Origin: Massilia sp. ST3
GTDB taxonomy: Bacteria > Pseudomonadota > Gammaproteobacteria > Burkholderiales > Burkholderiaceae_D
Assembly: GCF_018119405.1 (NCBI RefSeq)
Contig: NZ_JAGPWC010000027.1
Coordinates: 1 to 64,000 of the forward strand
DNA length: 64,000 nucleotides
Direction: 5' to 3'
Part shown: piece after piece, positions 44,227 to 53,199 of the stretch
Layout: every line of letters begins with the position of its first letter
How positions within the stretch are numbered: the first letter of the stretch is position 1
Program-made: the position numbers and the translations under genes
The notes under the pieces: model-generated
Told to the model about the DNA's origin: nothing
Databases searched by the model: none
The model's input: only the letters and a program-made list of their open reading frames with translations

Positions 44227-44775
44227 ATGACAAGAAAAAAGATACTCGGATCACATGTGAAGCGCCTGCTGTCGGGCGTGTCCGTGCATGGGCGCCGGCA
44301 CCTGAACGAGGTCGAGACCGACCTGCTGCAGACCGAATTGCTGCTCGAGGAAGCCATCGACAAGCTGACCGGCAGTTTCATGGCGATTCACTCGGCCGTC
44401 GGTTCGCGCCAGGCGACGATCGACCGCCTGCTGGCGGGCGGCACCCCGACCCCGGAAGACAGCGAGACGCTGTCCGCGATGTCGGGCGAGATCGGCCAGC
44501 ACGTGAACTCGGCGATCACGAGCATGCAGTTCCAGGACATGACGAGCCAGCTGATCGAACGCACGCTCAAGCGCGTGGCCGGCCTGCGCGACTTCCTCGG
44601 CACGCTCAGCGAGCACGGGGCCGATATCGCGCCGGAAACGGACAGCGACGAGATCGTGGAACGGCTGGGCAAGGTCAGCATGGCGCTGGCGATCCAGTCG
44701 CTCGAGCTGCGCAGCATGCTGCGCAAGTCGGTCGAGCAGCGGCACCTCGAGAGCGGCGACATCGAGCTGTTCTGA
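44227..44775 (+). CDS. CheZ-like chemotaxis protein (candidate CheY-P phosphatase)
   Basis: A 182-residue, almost entirely helical soluble protein between motB and cheY1. The segment MQFQDMTSQLIERTLKRV (around 100-117) has the D-x-(T)-x-Q spacing of the CheZ catalytic helix; the true CheZ encoded at 51097 has QDLTGQVIGRI in the same context. Long amphipathic helices flank it, as in the CheZ dimer bundle, but the C-terminal CheY-docking tail (DLLDSLGF in CheZ) is absent. I infer a second phosphatase or a phosphatase-derived regulator acting on the adjacent CheY1. A GGAGGACTAGA site precedes the ATG. Confidence 0.7.
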   Translation: MTRKKILGSHVKRLLSGVSVHGRRHLNEVETDLLQTELLLEEAIDKLTGSFMAIHSAVGSRQATIDRLLAGGTPTPEDSETLSAMSGEIGQHVNSAITSMQFQDMTSQLIERTLKRVAGLRDFLGTLSEHGADIAPETDSDEIVERLGKVSMALAIQSLELRSMLRKSVEQRHLESGDIELF

Positions 44776-44849
44776 GCGCGGCGTTTTACAGAGTTCATCA
44801 CACCAACATTCACCGGCATTAGCCGGATATAAAACAGCAGGAGCAAAAC

Positions 44850-45215
44850 ATGGCAAAAACGATTCTCGCGGTCGACGATTCCAGTTCGCTGCGCCAGATG
44901 GTGGCCTTCAGCCTGAAGGCGGCTGGCTACAACGTGGTGGAAGCCGTCGACGGCCAGGATGGCCTCGACAAGGCGAAGCAGCAGGCCGTGGACCTGGTCC
45001 TGACCGACCAGAACATGCCGCGCATGGACGGCCTGGCGCTGATCAAGACCCTGCGCACCCTGCCGGCCTACGCCAAGACCCCGATCCTGATGCTGACCAC
45101 CGAATCGTCCGACGAGATGAAGGCCAAGGGCCGCGCCGCCGGCGCCAACGGCTGGCTGGTCAAGCCCTTCGATCCGCAGCGCCTGATCGAGGTCGTCAAG
45201 AAAGTGATCGGCTGA
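44850..45215 (+). CDS. CheY-type single-domain response regulator (CheY1)
   Basis: A 121-residue REC-only protein. Acidic pocket D9/D10, phospho-acceptor D53 (LVLTDQNMP), Thr83/84 and Lys105 are all in place, so it can be phosphorylated by CheA. At the position of E. coli CheY Tyr106 it has Trp102 (GWLVKP), unlike CheY2, which is the closer match to motor-binding CheY. It may be a phosphate sink or control another output. It follows the CheZ-like gene by 74 bases and precedes cheA by 38. A GCAGGAGC site is seen before the ATG. Confidence 0.93.
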   Translation: MAKTILAVDDSSSLRQMVAFSLKAAGYNVVEAVDGQDGLDKAKQQAVDLVLTDQNMPRMDGLALIKTLRTLPAYAKTPILMLTTESSDEMKAKGRAAGANGWLVKPFDPQRLIEVVKKVIG

Positions 45216-45253
45216 TGCGCGCAGGCGCATCGCTTAACTGTCCGGACTGAAAC

Positions 45254-47416
45254 ATGAGCATCGACATCAGCCAGTTTTACCAGGTCTTTTTCGACGAGGC
45301 AGAGGAACTGCTCGCCGAAATGGAGCGGCTGCTGCTGGGCGTCGATGTCGCTGCGCCCGACGCCGAAGACCTGAACGCGATCTTCCGCACGGCCCACTCG
45401 GTCAAGGGCGGCGCGTCGACCTTCGGCCTGACCGACATGAGCGAAGTGACCCACGTGCTGGAGTCGCTGCTCGACCGTATCCGCAAGGGCGAGATGGCCC
45501 TCACCTCGAACCATGTGGACGCCTTCCTGGCCGCCAAGGACAGCCTCAAGATGCTGCTCGACGGCCACCGCCACGGCGCGGCCGTGGACCAGGAAGCGGT
45601 GGCCAACGTGCGCATGGTGCTGCACGACCTGGCCGAGGGCCTGGTGCCGCAGGCGCCGGTGGTGGCGCCGTCCTTCCTGACGCTTGACGCCAAGACCCAT
45701 CACCCGACTGAGGGTGCGCACCGCTACAAGATCGAGATGCCGGACGTCGCGCAGCGCGACATCAACGCCCTGGTGGACGAACTCGGCCTGATGGGCCGGG
45801 TCAAGGTCACGCCGCTCGACGGCGGACGCAGCGCCCTGATCATCACCACCCACGAGAGCCTGGACGACATCATCGCGATCTGCTCCTTCGTGCTCAACCC
45901 GGACGACCTCAAGATCTTCGAGGCGCCGGCGTTGACCCCGGAGCAGCGCGCCATCGAGGCCGCCGAGCGCAAGCGCATCGAGGACGAGCAGGGCTACGGC
46001 TTCTTCGACTTCGACGACGAGGCGCCCAAGCAGGAAGAAGACGAACTCTCGGACGACGAGCGCGGCTACGGCTTCTTCCAGCCGATCGAGCAGATCCGCG
46101 CCGCGGCCGGCATCGTCGCCGAAGCGCCGGTCGCCGTGGTCTCGCAGCGTCCGGAGCCGATCGAGCTATCCGAGCTGGCGGCCGAGAAGAAGGCGTCCGC
46201 CAAGAAGGATCCGCAGGCCGAGTCGTCCTCCATCCGCGTGTCGGTCGAGAAGGTCGACCAGCTGATCAACCTGATCGGTGAACTGGTGATCACCAACGCG
46301 ATGCTGGAACAGCGCACCGGCAACCTGGACCCGATGACCCACGAGCGCCTGCTCAGTTCCATCAGCCAGCTGGGCCGCAATACGCGCGAGCTGCAGGAAG
46401 CCGTGATGTCGATCCGCATGATGCCGATGGACTTCGTGTTCTCGCGCTTCCCGCGCATGGTGCGCGACCTGGCCTCGAAACTCGGCAAGAAGGTCGACTT
46501 CATCACCCACGGCGCCGCGACGGAGCTGGACAAGGGCCTGATCGAGCGCATCGTCGACCCGCTGACCCACCTGGTGCGCAACTCGATCGACCACGGCATC
46601 GAGATGCCGGCGGCCCGTGTCGCGGCCGGCAAGTCGGAAGCGGGACGCCTGTTCCTGTCGGCCGGCCACCAGGGCGGCAACATCGTGATCGAAGTCGCCG
46701 ACGATGGCGGCGGCTTGAACCGCGAGCGCATCCTGGCCAAGGCCGCCCAGAACGGGCTGGCCGTGTCCGACAACATGAGCGATGCCGAGGTGTGGCAGCT
46801 GATCTTCGCGCCGGGCTTCTCGACCGCCGAGCAGGTGACCGACGTCTCCGGCCGCGGCGTCGGCATGGACGTGGTCAAGCGCAACATCACCGCCATGGGC
46901 GGCAGCGTCGACATCCGTTCGGCGCGCGGCTTCGGCACCACCATCTCGATCTCGCTGCCGCTGACGCTGGCGATCCTGGATGGCATGTCGATCAGCTGCG
47001 GCGAAGAGATCTACATCCTGCCGCTGTCCTTCGTGGTCGAGTCGCTCCAGCCGACGCCGGCCGACGTGAGGGAAATCGCGGGCCGCGGGCGCGTGCTGAA
47101 AGTGCGCGGCGAATACCTGCCGCTGATTCCGCTGCACCAGATGTTCGGCATCACTCCGCGCATCACCGATCCCTGCGAAGGCATCGTCGTGATCCTCGAG
47201 ACCGAAGGGCGCAAGGCGGCCCTGTTCGTGGACGAGCTGGTGGGCCAGCAGCAGGTGGTGGTGAAGAACCTGGAAGCGAATTACCGCAAGGTGGCCGGCA
47301 TTTCGGGCGCCACCATCATGGGCGACGGCGGCGTCGCCCTGATCCTGGACGTGGCGGCGCTGGTGCGCTCTTCGCGCCAGCTGGCCGACGATCCCGTCGC
47401 GCTACAACAATCTTGA
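45254..47416 (+). CDS. cheA: Chemotaxis histidine kinase CheA
   Basis: A 720-residue cytoplasmic kinase of the receptor array. The Hpt domain (P1, phospho-His48 in FRTAHSVKGGAS) is followed by a P2-like region (about 155-215) and an acidic linker with two GYGFFDFDDE/GYGFFQP repeats. P3 dimerisation (RVSVEKVDQLINLIGELVI) and the P4 ATPase come next: N box LVRNSIDHGIE, G1 VADDGGGL and G2 SGRGVGMDVV. A CheW-like P5 domain (about 575-705) ends the protein. It phosphorylates CheY1, CheY2 and CheB in response to MCPs. Confidence 0.97.
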   Translation: MSIDISQFYQVFFDEAEELLAEMERLLLGVDVAAPDAEDLNAIFRTAHSVKGGASTFGLTDMSEVTHVLESLLDRIRKGEMALTSNHVDAFLAAKDSLKMLLDGHRHGAAVDQEAVANVRMVLHDLAEGLVPQAPVVAPSFLTLDAKTHHPTEGAHRYKIEMPDVAQRDINALVDELGLMGRVKVTPLDGGRSALIITTHESLDDIIAICSFVLNPDDLKIFEAPALTPEQRAIEAAERKRIEDEQGYGFFDFDDEAPKQEEDELSDDERGYGFFQPIEQIRAAAGIVAEAPVAVVSQRPEPIELSELAAEKKASAKKDPQAESSSIRVSVEKVDQLINLIGELVITNAMLEQRTGNLDPMTHERLLSSISQLGRNTRELQEAVMSIRMMPMDFVFSRFPRMVRDLASKLGKKVDFITHGAATELDKGLIERIVDPLTHLVRNSIDHGIEMPAARVAAGKSEAGRLFLSAGHQGGNIVIEVADDGGGLNRERILAKAAQNGLAVSDNMSDAEVWQLIFAPGFSTAEQVTDVSGRGVGMDVVKRNITAMGGSVDIRSARGFGTTISISLPLTLAILDGMSISCGEEIYILPLSFVVESLQPTPADVREIAGRGRVLKVRGEYLPLIPLHQMFGITPRITDPCEGIVVILETEGRKAALFVDELVGQQQVVVKNLEANYRKVAGISGATIMGDGGVALILDVAALVRSSRQLADDPVALQQS

Positions 47417-47434
47417 CATCCATAGGAGCTGAAC

Positions 47435-47938
47435 ATGTCTTCTGTACAGAACAACAAACCGGCGGACGGCGCCGTGCATGACGGCGCCGGCAGCGAATTC
47501 CTGGCCTTCAAGCTGGGCGCCGAGGAATACGGCATCGACATCCTGAAGGTCCAGGAAATCCGCGGCTACGAAGCCGTCACCCGCATCGCCAACGCCCCCG
47601 AATTCATCAAGGGCGTGATCAACCTGCGCGGCATCATCATCCCGGTGGTGGACATGCGCATCAAGTTCAAGCTGGGCACCCCGGTGTACGACCAGTTCAC
47701 CGTCGTGATCATCCTGAACATCGGCGGGCGCATCATGGGCATGGTGGTGGACAGCGTCTCGGACGTGACCACCCTGACCCCGGACCAGATCAAGCCGGCC
47801 CCGGAAATGGGCACCGCCTTCAATTCCGAGTACATGATCGGCCTGGGCACCGTGGACGAGCGCATGCTGATCCTGGTCGACATCGACAAGCTGATGTCGT
47901 CCAGCGAAATGGGCCTGATGGACAAGATCGCGGCCTGA
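47435..47938 (+). CDS. cheW: Chemotaxis coupling protein CheW
   Basis: A 167-residue adaptor linking CheA to chemoreceptors. The two SH3-like subdomains are seen in [38 protein letters not shown] and [20 protein letters not shown]. The conserved NLRG loop that contacts receptors is intact. It lies 18 bases after cheA with a TAGGAGC ribosome site. Cytoplasmic; part of the array. Confidence 0.97.
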   Translation: MSSVQNNKPADGAVHDGAGSEFLAFKLGAEEYGIDILKVQEIRGYEAVTRIANAPEFIKGVINLRGIIIPVVDMRIKFKLGTPVYDQFTVVIILNIGGRIMGMVVDSVSDVTTLTPDQIKPAPEMGTAFNSEYMIGLGTVDERMLILVDIDKLMSSSEMGLMDKIAA

Positions 47939-48028
47939 GCGGGAGCGGGCTGGAATACGGCAAGGCACGGAGCAAACACCGGCGGCCCTGGAAGGGGCAA
48001 CCGGTCAACGAGATAAAAGGCAGGCAAA

Positions 48029-48883
48029 GTGCCGCAGCAAAAAGCAGACACCGTCAAGGAGTTCGATTTCACGCGCCGTGACTTCGAACGCGTACGCGCG
48101 CTGATCTACCAGCGCGCCGGCATTTCGCTGGCCGACAGCAAGCAGGAAATGGTCTACAGCCGCCTGGCGCGGCGCCTGCGCGCCACCGGCATGCAGTCCT
48201 TCGGGCGCTACCTGGACGACCTGGAAGCGGGGCGCATGCAGGCCGAGTGGGAATCCTTCACCAACGCGCTGACCACCAACCTGACTTCGTTCTTCCGCGA
48301 GGCGCACCACTTTCCGCTGCTCGCCGAGCACCTGAAGGCGCTGCATCAGCGCGAGCGCCGCACGCTCACCGTGTGGTGCTCGGCCGCCTCCACCGGCGAG
48401 GAGCCGTACTCGATCGCGATGACGGCCTGCGAGGCCTTCAACACGCTCACGCCGCCGGTGCAGATCGTGGCCACCGACATCGACACCAATGTGCTGGCCA
48501 CCGGCGCCAACGGCGTGTATCCGATGGAGCGCGTGGACAAGATGGAGATCGAGCGCCTGAAACGCTTCTTCCTGAAAGGGAAGGGCGGCCACGAGGGCAT
48601 GGCGCGGGTGCGCCCGGAGCTGCGCAACCTGGTCAGCTTCAAGCAGCTGAACCTGCTTGCCGACGGCTGGCCGGTCGAGGGACCCTTCGACGCGATCTTC
48701 TGCCGCAACGTGATGATCTACTTCGACAAGGACACCCAGCGCAAGATCCTGAGCCGCTTCGTGCCGCTGATGAAGCCGCACGCGCTGCTGTTCGCGGGCC
48801 ATTCCGAGAACTTCCTGTACGTGTCGGATTCGCTGCGCCTGCGCGGCAAGACCGTATACGAGCTCGACCAACGGGGCGCCTGA
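48029..48883 (+). CDS. cheR: Chemoreceptor methyltransferase CheR
   Basis: A 284-residue SAM-dependent glutamate methyltransferase for MCPs. The N-terminal helical domain (FDFTRRDFERVRALIYQRAG) is followed by the Rossmann domain with SAM motif WCSAASTGEEPYSIAM, ATDIDTNVL and the NVMIYFDKDTQ segment. The start is a GTG with AAAAGG upstream; no ATG lies in a better position. Together with CheB it sets receptor adaptation. It sits 90 bases after cheW, a larger gap than others in the operon. Confidence 0.96.
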   Translation: MPQQKADTVKEFDFTRRDFERVRALIYQRAGISLADSKQEMVYSRLARRLRATGMQSFGRYLDDLEAGRMQAEWESFTNALTTNLTSFFREAHHFPLLAEHLKALHQRERRTLTVWCSAASTGEEPYSIAMTACEAFNTLTPPVQIVATDIDTNVLATGANGVYPMERVDKMEIERLKRFFLKGKGGHEGMARVRPELRNLVSFKQLNLLADGWPVEGPFDAIFCRNVMIYFDKDTQRKILSRFVPLMKPHALLFAGHSENFLYVSDSLRLRGKTVYELDQRGA

Positions 48884-48902
48884 GCGCCCACCAGGCCACA
48901 CC

Positions 48903-49496
48903 ATGAATAGCCAGTTCGCCACCAACGTCTACTACGACCGTACCTTCGACGTGGACGCCGCCAAGATCCTGCCCGGCGAGTACTACTACACCGGCAAGAA
49001 CATGCTGATCGTGACCGTGCTCGGGTCCTGCGTCTCGGCCTGCATCCGCGACCGCGTGACCGGCCTGGGCGGCATGAACCACTTCATGCTGCCCGACGGC
49101 GGCGAAGCGGGCAACCCGGTGTCGGCCTCGATGCGCTACGGGACCTTCGCGATGGAGGTCCTGATCAACGACCTGCTCAAGGCCGGCGCGCGGCGCGAGC
49201 ACCTGGAAGCCAAGGTGTTCGGCGGCGGCGCGGTGCTGCGCGGCTTCTCGGCCATGAACGTGGGCGAGCGCAACGCCTCCTTCGTGATGCAGTTCCTGAA
49301 GACCGAACGCATCCCGGTGCTGGCCGAGGACCTGAACGACATCTATCCGCGCAAGGTGTATTTCTTCCCCAAGACCGGCAAGGTGCTGGTGAAGAAGCTG
49401 ATGCAAACCCAAAACGATACGCTGGCGAAGCGCGAACTCGACTACGCCAAGCGACTCAAGGTCGAGCCGGTCGGCGGCGACATCGACCTGTTTTGA
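48903..49496 (+). CDS. cheD: Chemoreceptor glutamine deamidase CheD
   Basis: A 197-residue enzyme that deamidates specific MCP glutamines to make methylation sites. The catalytic Cys is in [12 protein letters not shown] and the His in [10 protein letters not shown] typical CheD core continues through [11 protein letters not shown] and [10 protein letters not shown]. The C-terminal tail (about 165-197) is longer than in thermophilic homologues. It starts 19 bases after cheR and ends 17 before cheB. Confidence 0.96.
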   Translation: MNSQFATNVYYDRTFDVDAAKILPGEYYYTGKNMLIVTVLGSCVSACIRDRVTGLGGMNHFMLPDGGEAGNPVSASMRYGTFAMEVLINDLLKAGARREHLEAKVFGGGAVLRGFSAMNVGERNASFVMQFLKTERIPVLAEDLNDIYPRKVYFFPKTGKVLVKKLMQTQNDTLAKRELDYAKRLKVEPVGGDIDLF

Positions 49497-49513
49497 TTCG
49501 AAAGGGACACAAC

Positions 49514-50578
49514 ATGAAGACCAAGGTGCTGATTGTCGACGACTCCGCGCTGATCCGCAGCGTGATGAGCGAGATCGTCAACTCCCAGCCCGACATGGAA
49601 GTGGTGGCGACCGCCCCCGATCCGCTCGTCGCGCGCGAACTGATCAAGAAGCACAACCCGGACGTGCTGACCCTGGACGTCGAGATGCCCAAAATGGACG
49701 GCCTCGATTTCCTGGAAAAGCTGATGCGCCTGCGGCCGATGCCGGTGCTGATGGTGTCCTCGCTGACCGAGCGCGGCTCGGAAATCACGATGCGGGCGCT
49801 GGAACTGGGCGCGGTCGACTTCGTCACGAAGCCCAAGCTGTCGATCCAGACCGGGATGCGCGAGTACGCGGACATGATCGCGGACAAGATCCGCGGCGCC
49901 GCGCGCGCCCGCATCGCCCCGCGCAAGGCCCAGCCCGCGGGCGCCAGCGTGCCCCTGTCGGCCCTGCGCAGCCCCCTGATCTCGTCGGAAAAACTGATCA
50001 TCATCGGCGCCTCCACCGGCGGCACCGAGGCGATCCGCGAGTTCCTGATGCAGATGCCCTCGGACTGCCCGGGCATCCTGATCGCCCAGCACATGCCGGA
50101 AGGCTTCACGTCCTCCTTCGCCAAGCGCCTGGATTCGCTGTGCAAGATCAGCGTGGTCGAGTCGCAGGGCAACGAGCGGGTGCTGCCGGGCCATGCTTAT
50201 ATTGCTCCAGGGCATTCGCACCTGCTCCTGACCCGTTCCGGCGCCAACTACATGACCCGGATCGAGCAGAGCCCGCCCGTCAACCGCCACCGGCCCTCGG
50301 TCGATGTGCTGTTCCGTTCGGCCGCGCAGGCCGCCGGCAAGAATGCGGTTGGTGTTATCCTGACGGGCATGGGGAAGGACGGCGCCGCGGGCATGCTGGA
50401 AATGCGCCAGGCGGGGGCCTATAACGTCGCCCAGGATGAAGCGACCTGCGTGGTGTTCGGCATGCCGCGCGAGGCGATCGCCATCGGCGCGGCCCACGAA
50501 GTGGGCCCGTTGCAGGCCTTGCCGCGCATGGTCATGGAACAATTGGCCGCGCAAGGTAGCCGGGCGTTGCGTGTTTGA
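49514..50578 (+). CDS. cheB: Chemotaxis response regulator protein-glutamate methylesterase CheB
   Basis: A 354-residue REC plus methylesterase protein that removes methyl groups from MCPs. REC: D9/D10 region LIVDDSA, phospho-acceptor D55 ([12 protein letters not shown]), Lys in FVTKPK. A linker (about 135-160) leads to the esterase with the catalytic Ser in [11 protein letters not shown], His in [13 protein letters not shown] and Asp in [11 protein letters not shown] chose the ATG giving [12 protein letters not shown], with AAAGGGACA upstream, over one seven codons earlier. Confidence 0.97.
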   Translation: MKTKVLIVDDSALIRSVMSEIVNSQPDMEVVATAPDPLVARELIKKHNPDVLTLDVEMPKMDGLDFLEKLMRLRPMPVLMVSSLTERGSEITMRALELGAVDFVTKPKLSIQTGMREYADMIADKIRGAARARIAPRKAQPAGASVPLSALRSPLISSEKLIIIGASTGGTEAIREFLMQMPSDCPGILIAQHMPEGFTSSFAKRLDSLCKISVVESQGNERVLPGHAYIAPGHSHLLLTRSGANYMTRIEQSPPVNRHRPSVDVLFRSAAQAAGKNAVGVILTGMGKDGAAGMLEMRQAGAYNVAQDEATCVVFGMPREAIAIGAAHEVGPLQALPRMVMEQLAAQGSRALRV

Positions 50579-50696
50579 TCCGGACGAGGTGCTTTTCGGA
50601 CCATTTTATCGCCGTACGGCAACAAAAATGCTATTCTTGAGCCTGTAAAGCAGCGCTCACCATCTAACCAGATAAAAGATTCAAACGGAGTAATTC

Positions 50697-51095
50697 ATGG
50701 CTGATCCAAAGATGCGGTTTTTGGTTGTTGACGATTTCTCGACGATGCGCCGCATCGTGCGAAATCTGCTGAAGGAACTGGGTTACGCCAACGTCGACGA
50801 GGCCGAAGATGGCGTGATGGCGCTGGCCAAGCTGCGCAGCGAGTCCTTCGACTTCGTGGTGTCGGACTGGAACATGCCGAACATGGACGGCCTGACCATG
50901 CTGCAGAACATCCGTGCCGATCCCGCGCTGGCCAAGCTGCCGGTGCTGATGGTGACCGCGGAAGCGAAGAAGGAAAACATCATCGCCGCCGCCCAGGCGG
51001 GCGCCAGCGGCTACGTGGTCAAGCCGTTCACGGCCGCGACCCTGGACGAAAAGCTCAACAAGATCTTCGAAAAACTCGACAAAGCCGGGGCCTGA
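50697..51095 (+). CDS. cheY: Chemotaxis response regulator CheY (CheY2)
   Basis: A 132-residue REC protein with the E. coli CheY residues at identical positions: D12, D13, D57, T87, Y106 and K109. It is therefore the likely motor-binding CheY that acts on FliM. The sequence [20 protein letters not shown] is classic. It stands 118 bases after cheB, a gap that could hold a separate promoter, and its stop is one base before the cheZ ATG. ACGGAG precedes the ATG. Confidence 0.97.
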   Translation: MADPKMRFLVVDDFSTMRRIVRNLLKELGYANVDEAEDGVMALAKLRSESFDFVVSDWNMPNMDGLTMLQNIRADPALAKLPVLMVTAEAKKENIIAAAQAGASGYVVKPFTAATLDEKLNKIFEKLDKAGA

Positions 51096-51096
51096 G

Positions 51097-51729
51097 ATGC
51101 TTGACCAGAACGCCGTCCAGACCTCGCACGACGAGGTCCTGAGCCGGGTGGGGCACATGACCCGCGCGCTGCACGAGAGCCTGCGCGGGCTCGGCCTCGA
51201 CAAGCTGATCGAAAAGGCCGCGAGCGACATCCCCGATGCGCGCGACCGCCTCGACTACGTGGCGCGGCTGTCCGAGCAGGCGGCCAAGAAGGTGCTCGAC
51301 GCGACCGATGCGGCTTCGCCGCTGCAGGATGCGATCGAGACCCGTTCGGCCGAGCTGTCCTCGAGCTGGCAGGCCCTGCTGGACAATGGCGCGAGCGAGG
51401 CCGACTGGCGTGCGCTGGCGATGCGCACCGTGACCGCGCTGGACGAAGCGCGCGCGGGCGCCGTCGCCACCCGTGGCGAGCTGATGAACATCATGATGGC
51501 CCAGGACTTCCAGGACCTGACCGGCCAGGTGATCGGCCGCATCACGGGCATCGCCCAGAATCTCGAGAAGCAGCTGGTGCAGGTGCTGATCGACTTCGCC
51601 CCGAGCGAGATCAAGCGCGAGCTGGACAACGGCCTGCTGAATGGCCCGCAGATCAACCCTGAAGGCCGCAGCGAAGTCGTGGCCGACCAGGGCCAGGTCG
51701 ACGACCTGCTCGACAGCCTCGGGTTCTGA
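51097..51729 (+). CDS. cheZ: CheY-P phosphatase CheZ
   Basis: A 210-residue helical dimer that dephosphorylates CheY-P. The catalytic helix has MMAQDFQDLTGQVIGRITGI with the Asp and Gln of the D-x-T-x-Q active site. The acidic/hydrophobic C-terminal peptide (QVDDLLDSLGF) is the CheY-docking tail. Immediately follows cheY2, which fits a CheY2-CheZ pair. The EAL/HDOD gene starts 66 bases later. Confidence 0.96.
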   Translation: MLDQNAVQTSHDEVLSRVGHMTRALHESLRGLGLDKLIEKAASDIPDARDRLDYVARLSEQAAKKVLDATDAASPLQDAIETRSAELSSSWQALLDNGASEADWRALAMRTVTALDEARAGAVATRGELMNIMMAQDFQDLTGQVIGRITGIAQNLEKQLVQVLIDFAPSEIKRELDNGLLNGPQINPEGRSEVVADQGQVDDLLDSLGF

Positions 51730-51795
51730 GCGCGCGCCGCGCAACACGTTTCACCCAGGGCTTCACACCACCGGTCGGTCCCACCACGGCGCACC

Positions 51796-53004
51796 ATGCA
51801 TCAAACAAACTTCATCGTTCGTGAACCGCTGCTCGATGCCAAGCAGCGGGTCATCGGCTACGAACTCTCGTGGCAGCAGCAGGCCGGGCAGGCCGTGACC
51901 GACCAGCAGCTGGAAGACCTGGTCGGCTTCGTGGCCGAGCATGTCCAGCACGAGGAGCTCGGCTGGCTGCTGCGCGACAAGCTGCTGTTCCTCGACGCGG
52001 TGCCGGCCATGCTGTCGACCGACGCCCTGCATGCGCTGCCGCCCGAGAAGACGGTTCTGACCCTGAACATCCGCCAGCTGACCGACACCGGCGTGCGCGC
52101 CGCCGTGCAGGCGGTGCGCGCGGGCGGCGTCGGGATCTCGATCCGCGGCGCCGACATGAACATCCTGGCGCGCAACCTGTCCCCGTATGCCTCGTATGTC
52201 GAGGTGCGCTTCACCGGCCTGGATGTGGGCGAGCAGGCCCGCACCTATGCCGCCGCCAAGCATTCGGCGGTGCGCATGGTGGGCCGCCCGGTGGCCACCT
52301 GGGCCGACTTCGACGCCTGCGCCGCGCTCGGCCTGGACGCCTTCGTCGGCAAGCTGCACCTGACCCCGCGCCCGGGCAACCCGGTCAAGGGCATGAACCC
52401 GACCCAGGGCACCATCCTGCAGCTGATGCAGATGGTGCAGAACAACGAGGACGTGCCCAAGATCGAGGACGTGCTCAAGCGCGATCCGGCGCTCACCTAC
52501 AAGCTGCTGCGCTTCATCAATTCCGCCGGCTTCGGCGCCGGCCGCGAGGTGCAGTCCCTGCGCCAGGCGATCTCGCTGATGGGCTATGCGCCCCTGTACC
52601 GCTGGCTGGTGCTGCTGCTGGCCACGGCCAGCCAGAGCGGCTATTCGCCGGTGCTGATGGAAACCGCCGTCGTGCGCGGCCGCCTGGCCGAGCTGCTGGG
52701 CGAGATCCGGCTGGGGCGCGGGGAAGGGGAGAATCTGTTCGTGGCGGGGATGTTCTCGCTGCTCGACCGCCTGCTCGGGCTGCCGATGCAGGAGGTGCTG
52801 GAGACGATTCCGCTGCCGGACGAGGTGGTGGCGGCCCTGCTCAGGCGCGAGGGCAAGTATGGGCCTTTCCTGGCGCTGGCCGAGGCCTGCGAACTGAATT
52901 CGAACCTGGTGGCGTCGCTGGCGCAGTCGCTGGATATCAGCCCGCTCGAGGTCAACAAGGCGCATTTGTCGGCGCTGGCGTGGGCGCAGAGCGTGGCGGT
53001 ATAG
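51796..53004 (+). CDS. EAL/HDOD (YuxH-type) signalling protein, degenerate EAL
   Basis: A 402-residue protein with an N-terminal EAL-like domain (about 1-200) and a C-terminal HDOD domain (about 205-400). The EAL motif has become YELSWQQ, and the downstream metal-binding acidic residues are not evident, so c-di-GMP hydrolysis is unlikely. The HDOD core LLRFINSAGFGAGREVQSL is followed by LMGYAPLYRWLVLLL. Proteins of this layout are common in flagellar and chemotaxis regions and may act as scaffolds or sensors. It is last in the motility block, and the palindrome at 53023 follows 19 bases after its stop. Confidence 0.9.
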   Translation: MHQTNFIVREPLLDAKQRVIGYELSWQQQAGQAVTDQQLEDLVGFVAEHVQHEELGWLLRDKLLFLDAVPAMLSTDALHALPPEKTVLTLNIRQLTDTGVRAAVQAVRAGGVGISIRGADMNILARNLSPYASYVEVRFTGLDVGEQARTYAAAKHSAVRMVGRPVATWADFDACAALGLDAFVGKLHLTPRPGNPVKGMNPTQGTILQLMQMVQNNEDVPKIEDVLKRDPALTYKLLRFINSAGFGAGREVQSLRQAISLMGYAPLYRWLVLLLATASQSGYSPVLMETAVVRGRLAELLGEIRLGRGEGENLFVAGMFSLLDRLLGLPMQEVLETIPLPDEVVAALLRREGKYGPFLALAEACELNSNLVASLAQSLDISPLEVNKAHLSALAWAQSVAV

Positions 53005-53022
53005 GCGGCGGGCGAACTTGGG

Positions 53023-53049
53023 CGAAACAATGCCAGTGGCATTGTTTCG
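53023..53049. terminator. 13-bp perfect palindrome after the motility block
   Basis: CGAAACAATGCCA and TGGCATTGTTTCG flank a single G. It starts 19 bases after the EAL/HDOD stop and is embedded in REP-like sequence (GAACTTGGGCG before it, GCGGGGATGACG after it). A stem this strong could end or protect the 13-kb motility transcript. There is no U-run. Confidence 0.6.
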
Positions 53050-53118
53050 ACATGCGCGGGGATGACGTTTACGCGCTGACGAATATCGTTACACTTGCTT
53101 AGGCCAGCTGCTCCACCT

Positions 53119-53150
53119 CGTCATCCCCGCGAAGGCGGGGATCCAAGTTC
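53119..53150. repeat. REP-like unit, family 2
   Basis: CGTCATCCCCGCGAAGGCGG followed by GGATCCAAGTTC. It has an inner CCCCGC/GCGGGG stem and matches the arms at 28496-28578. Together with the inverted fragments at 53011-53069 it fills the gap between the convergent EAL/HDOD and ycgR genes. Confidence 0.75.
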
Positions 53151-53199
53151 CCCAGCTAAACCACAATCGGCACCCCAGCCGCGAACCGAAAGACGACGC

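Noticed and set aside
44227..44775. Calling this gene cheZ outright
   Set aside because: A fuller CheZ with the docking tail is encoded next to cheY2 at 51097; the gene here shares only the catalytic-helix pattern.
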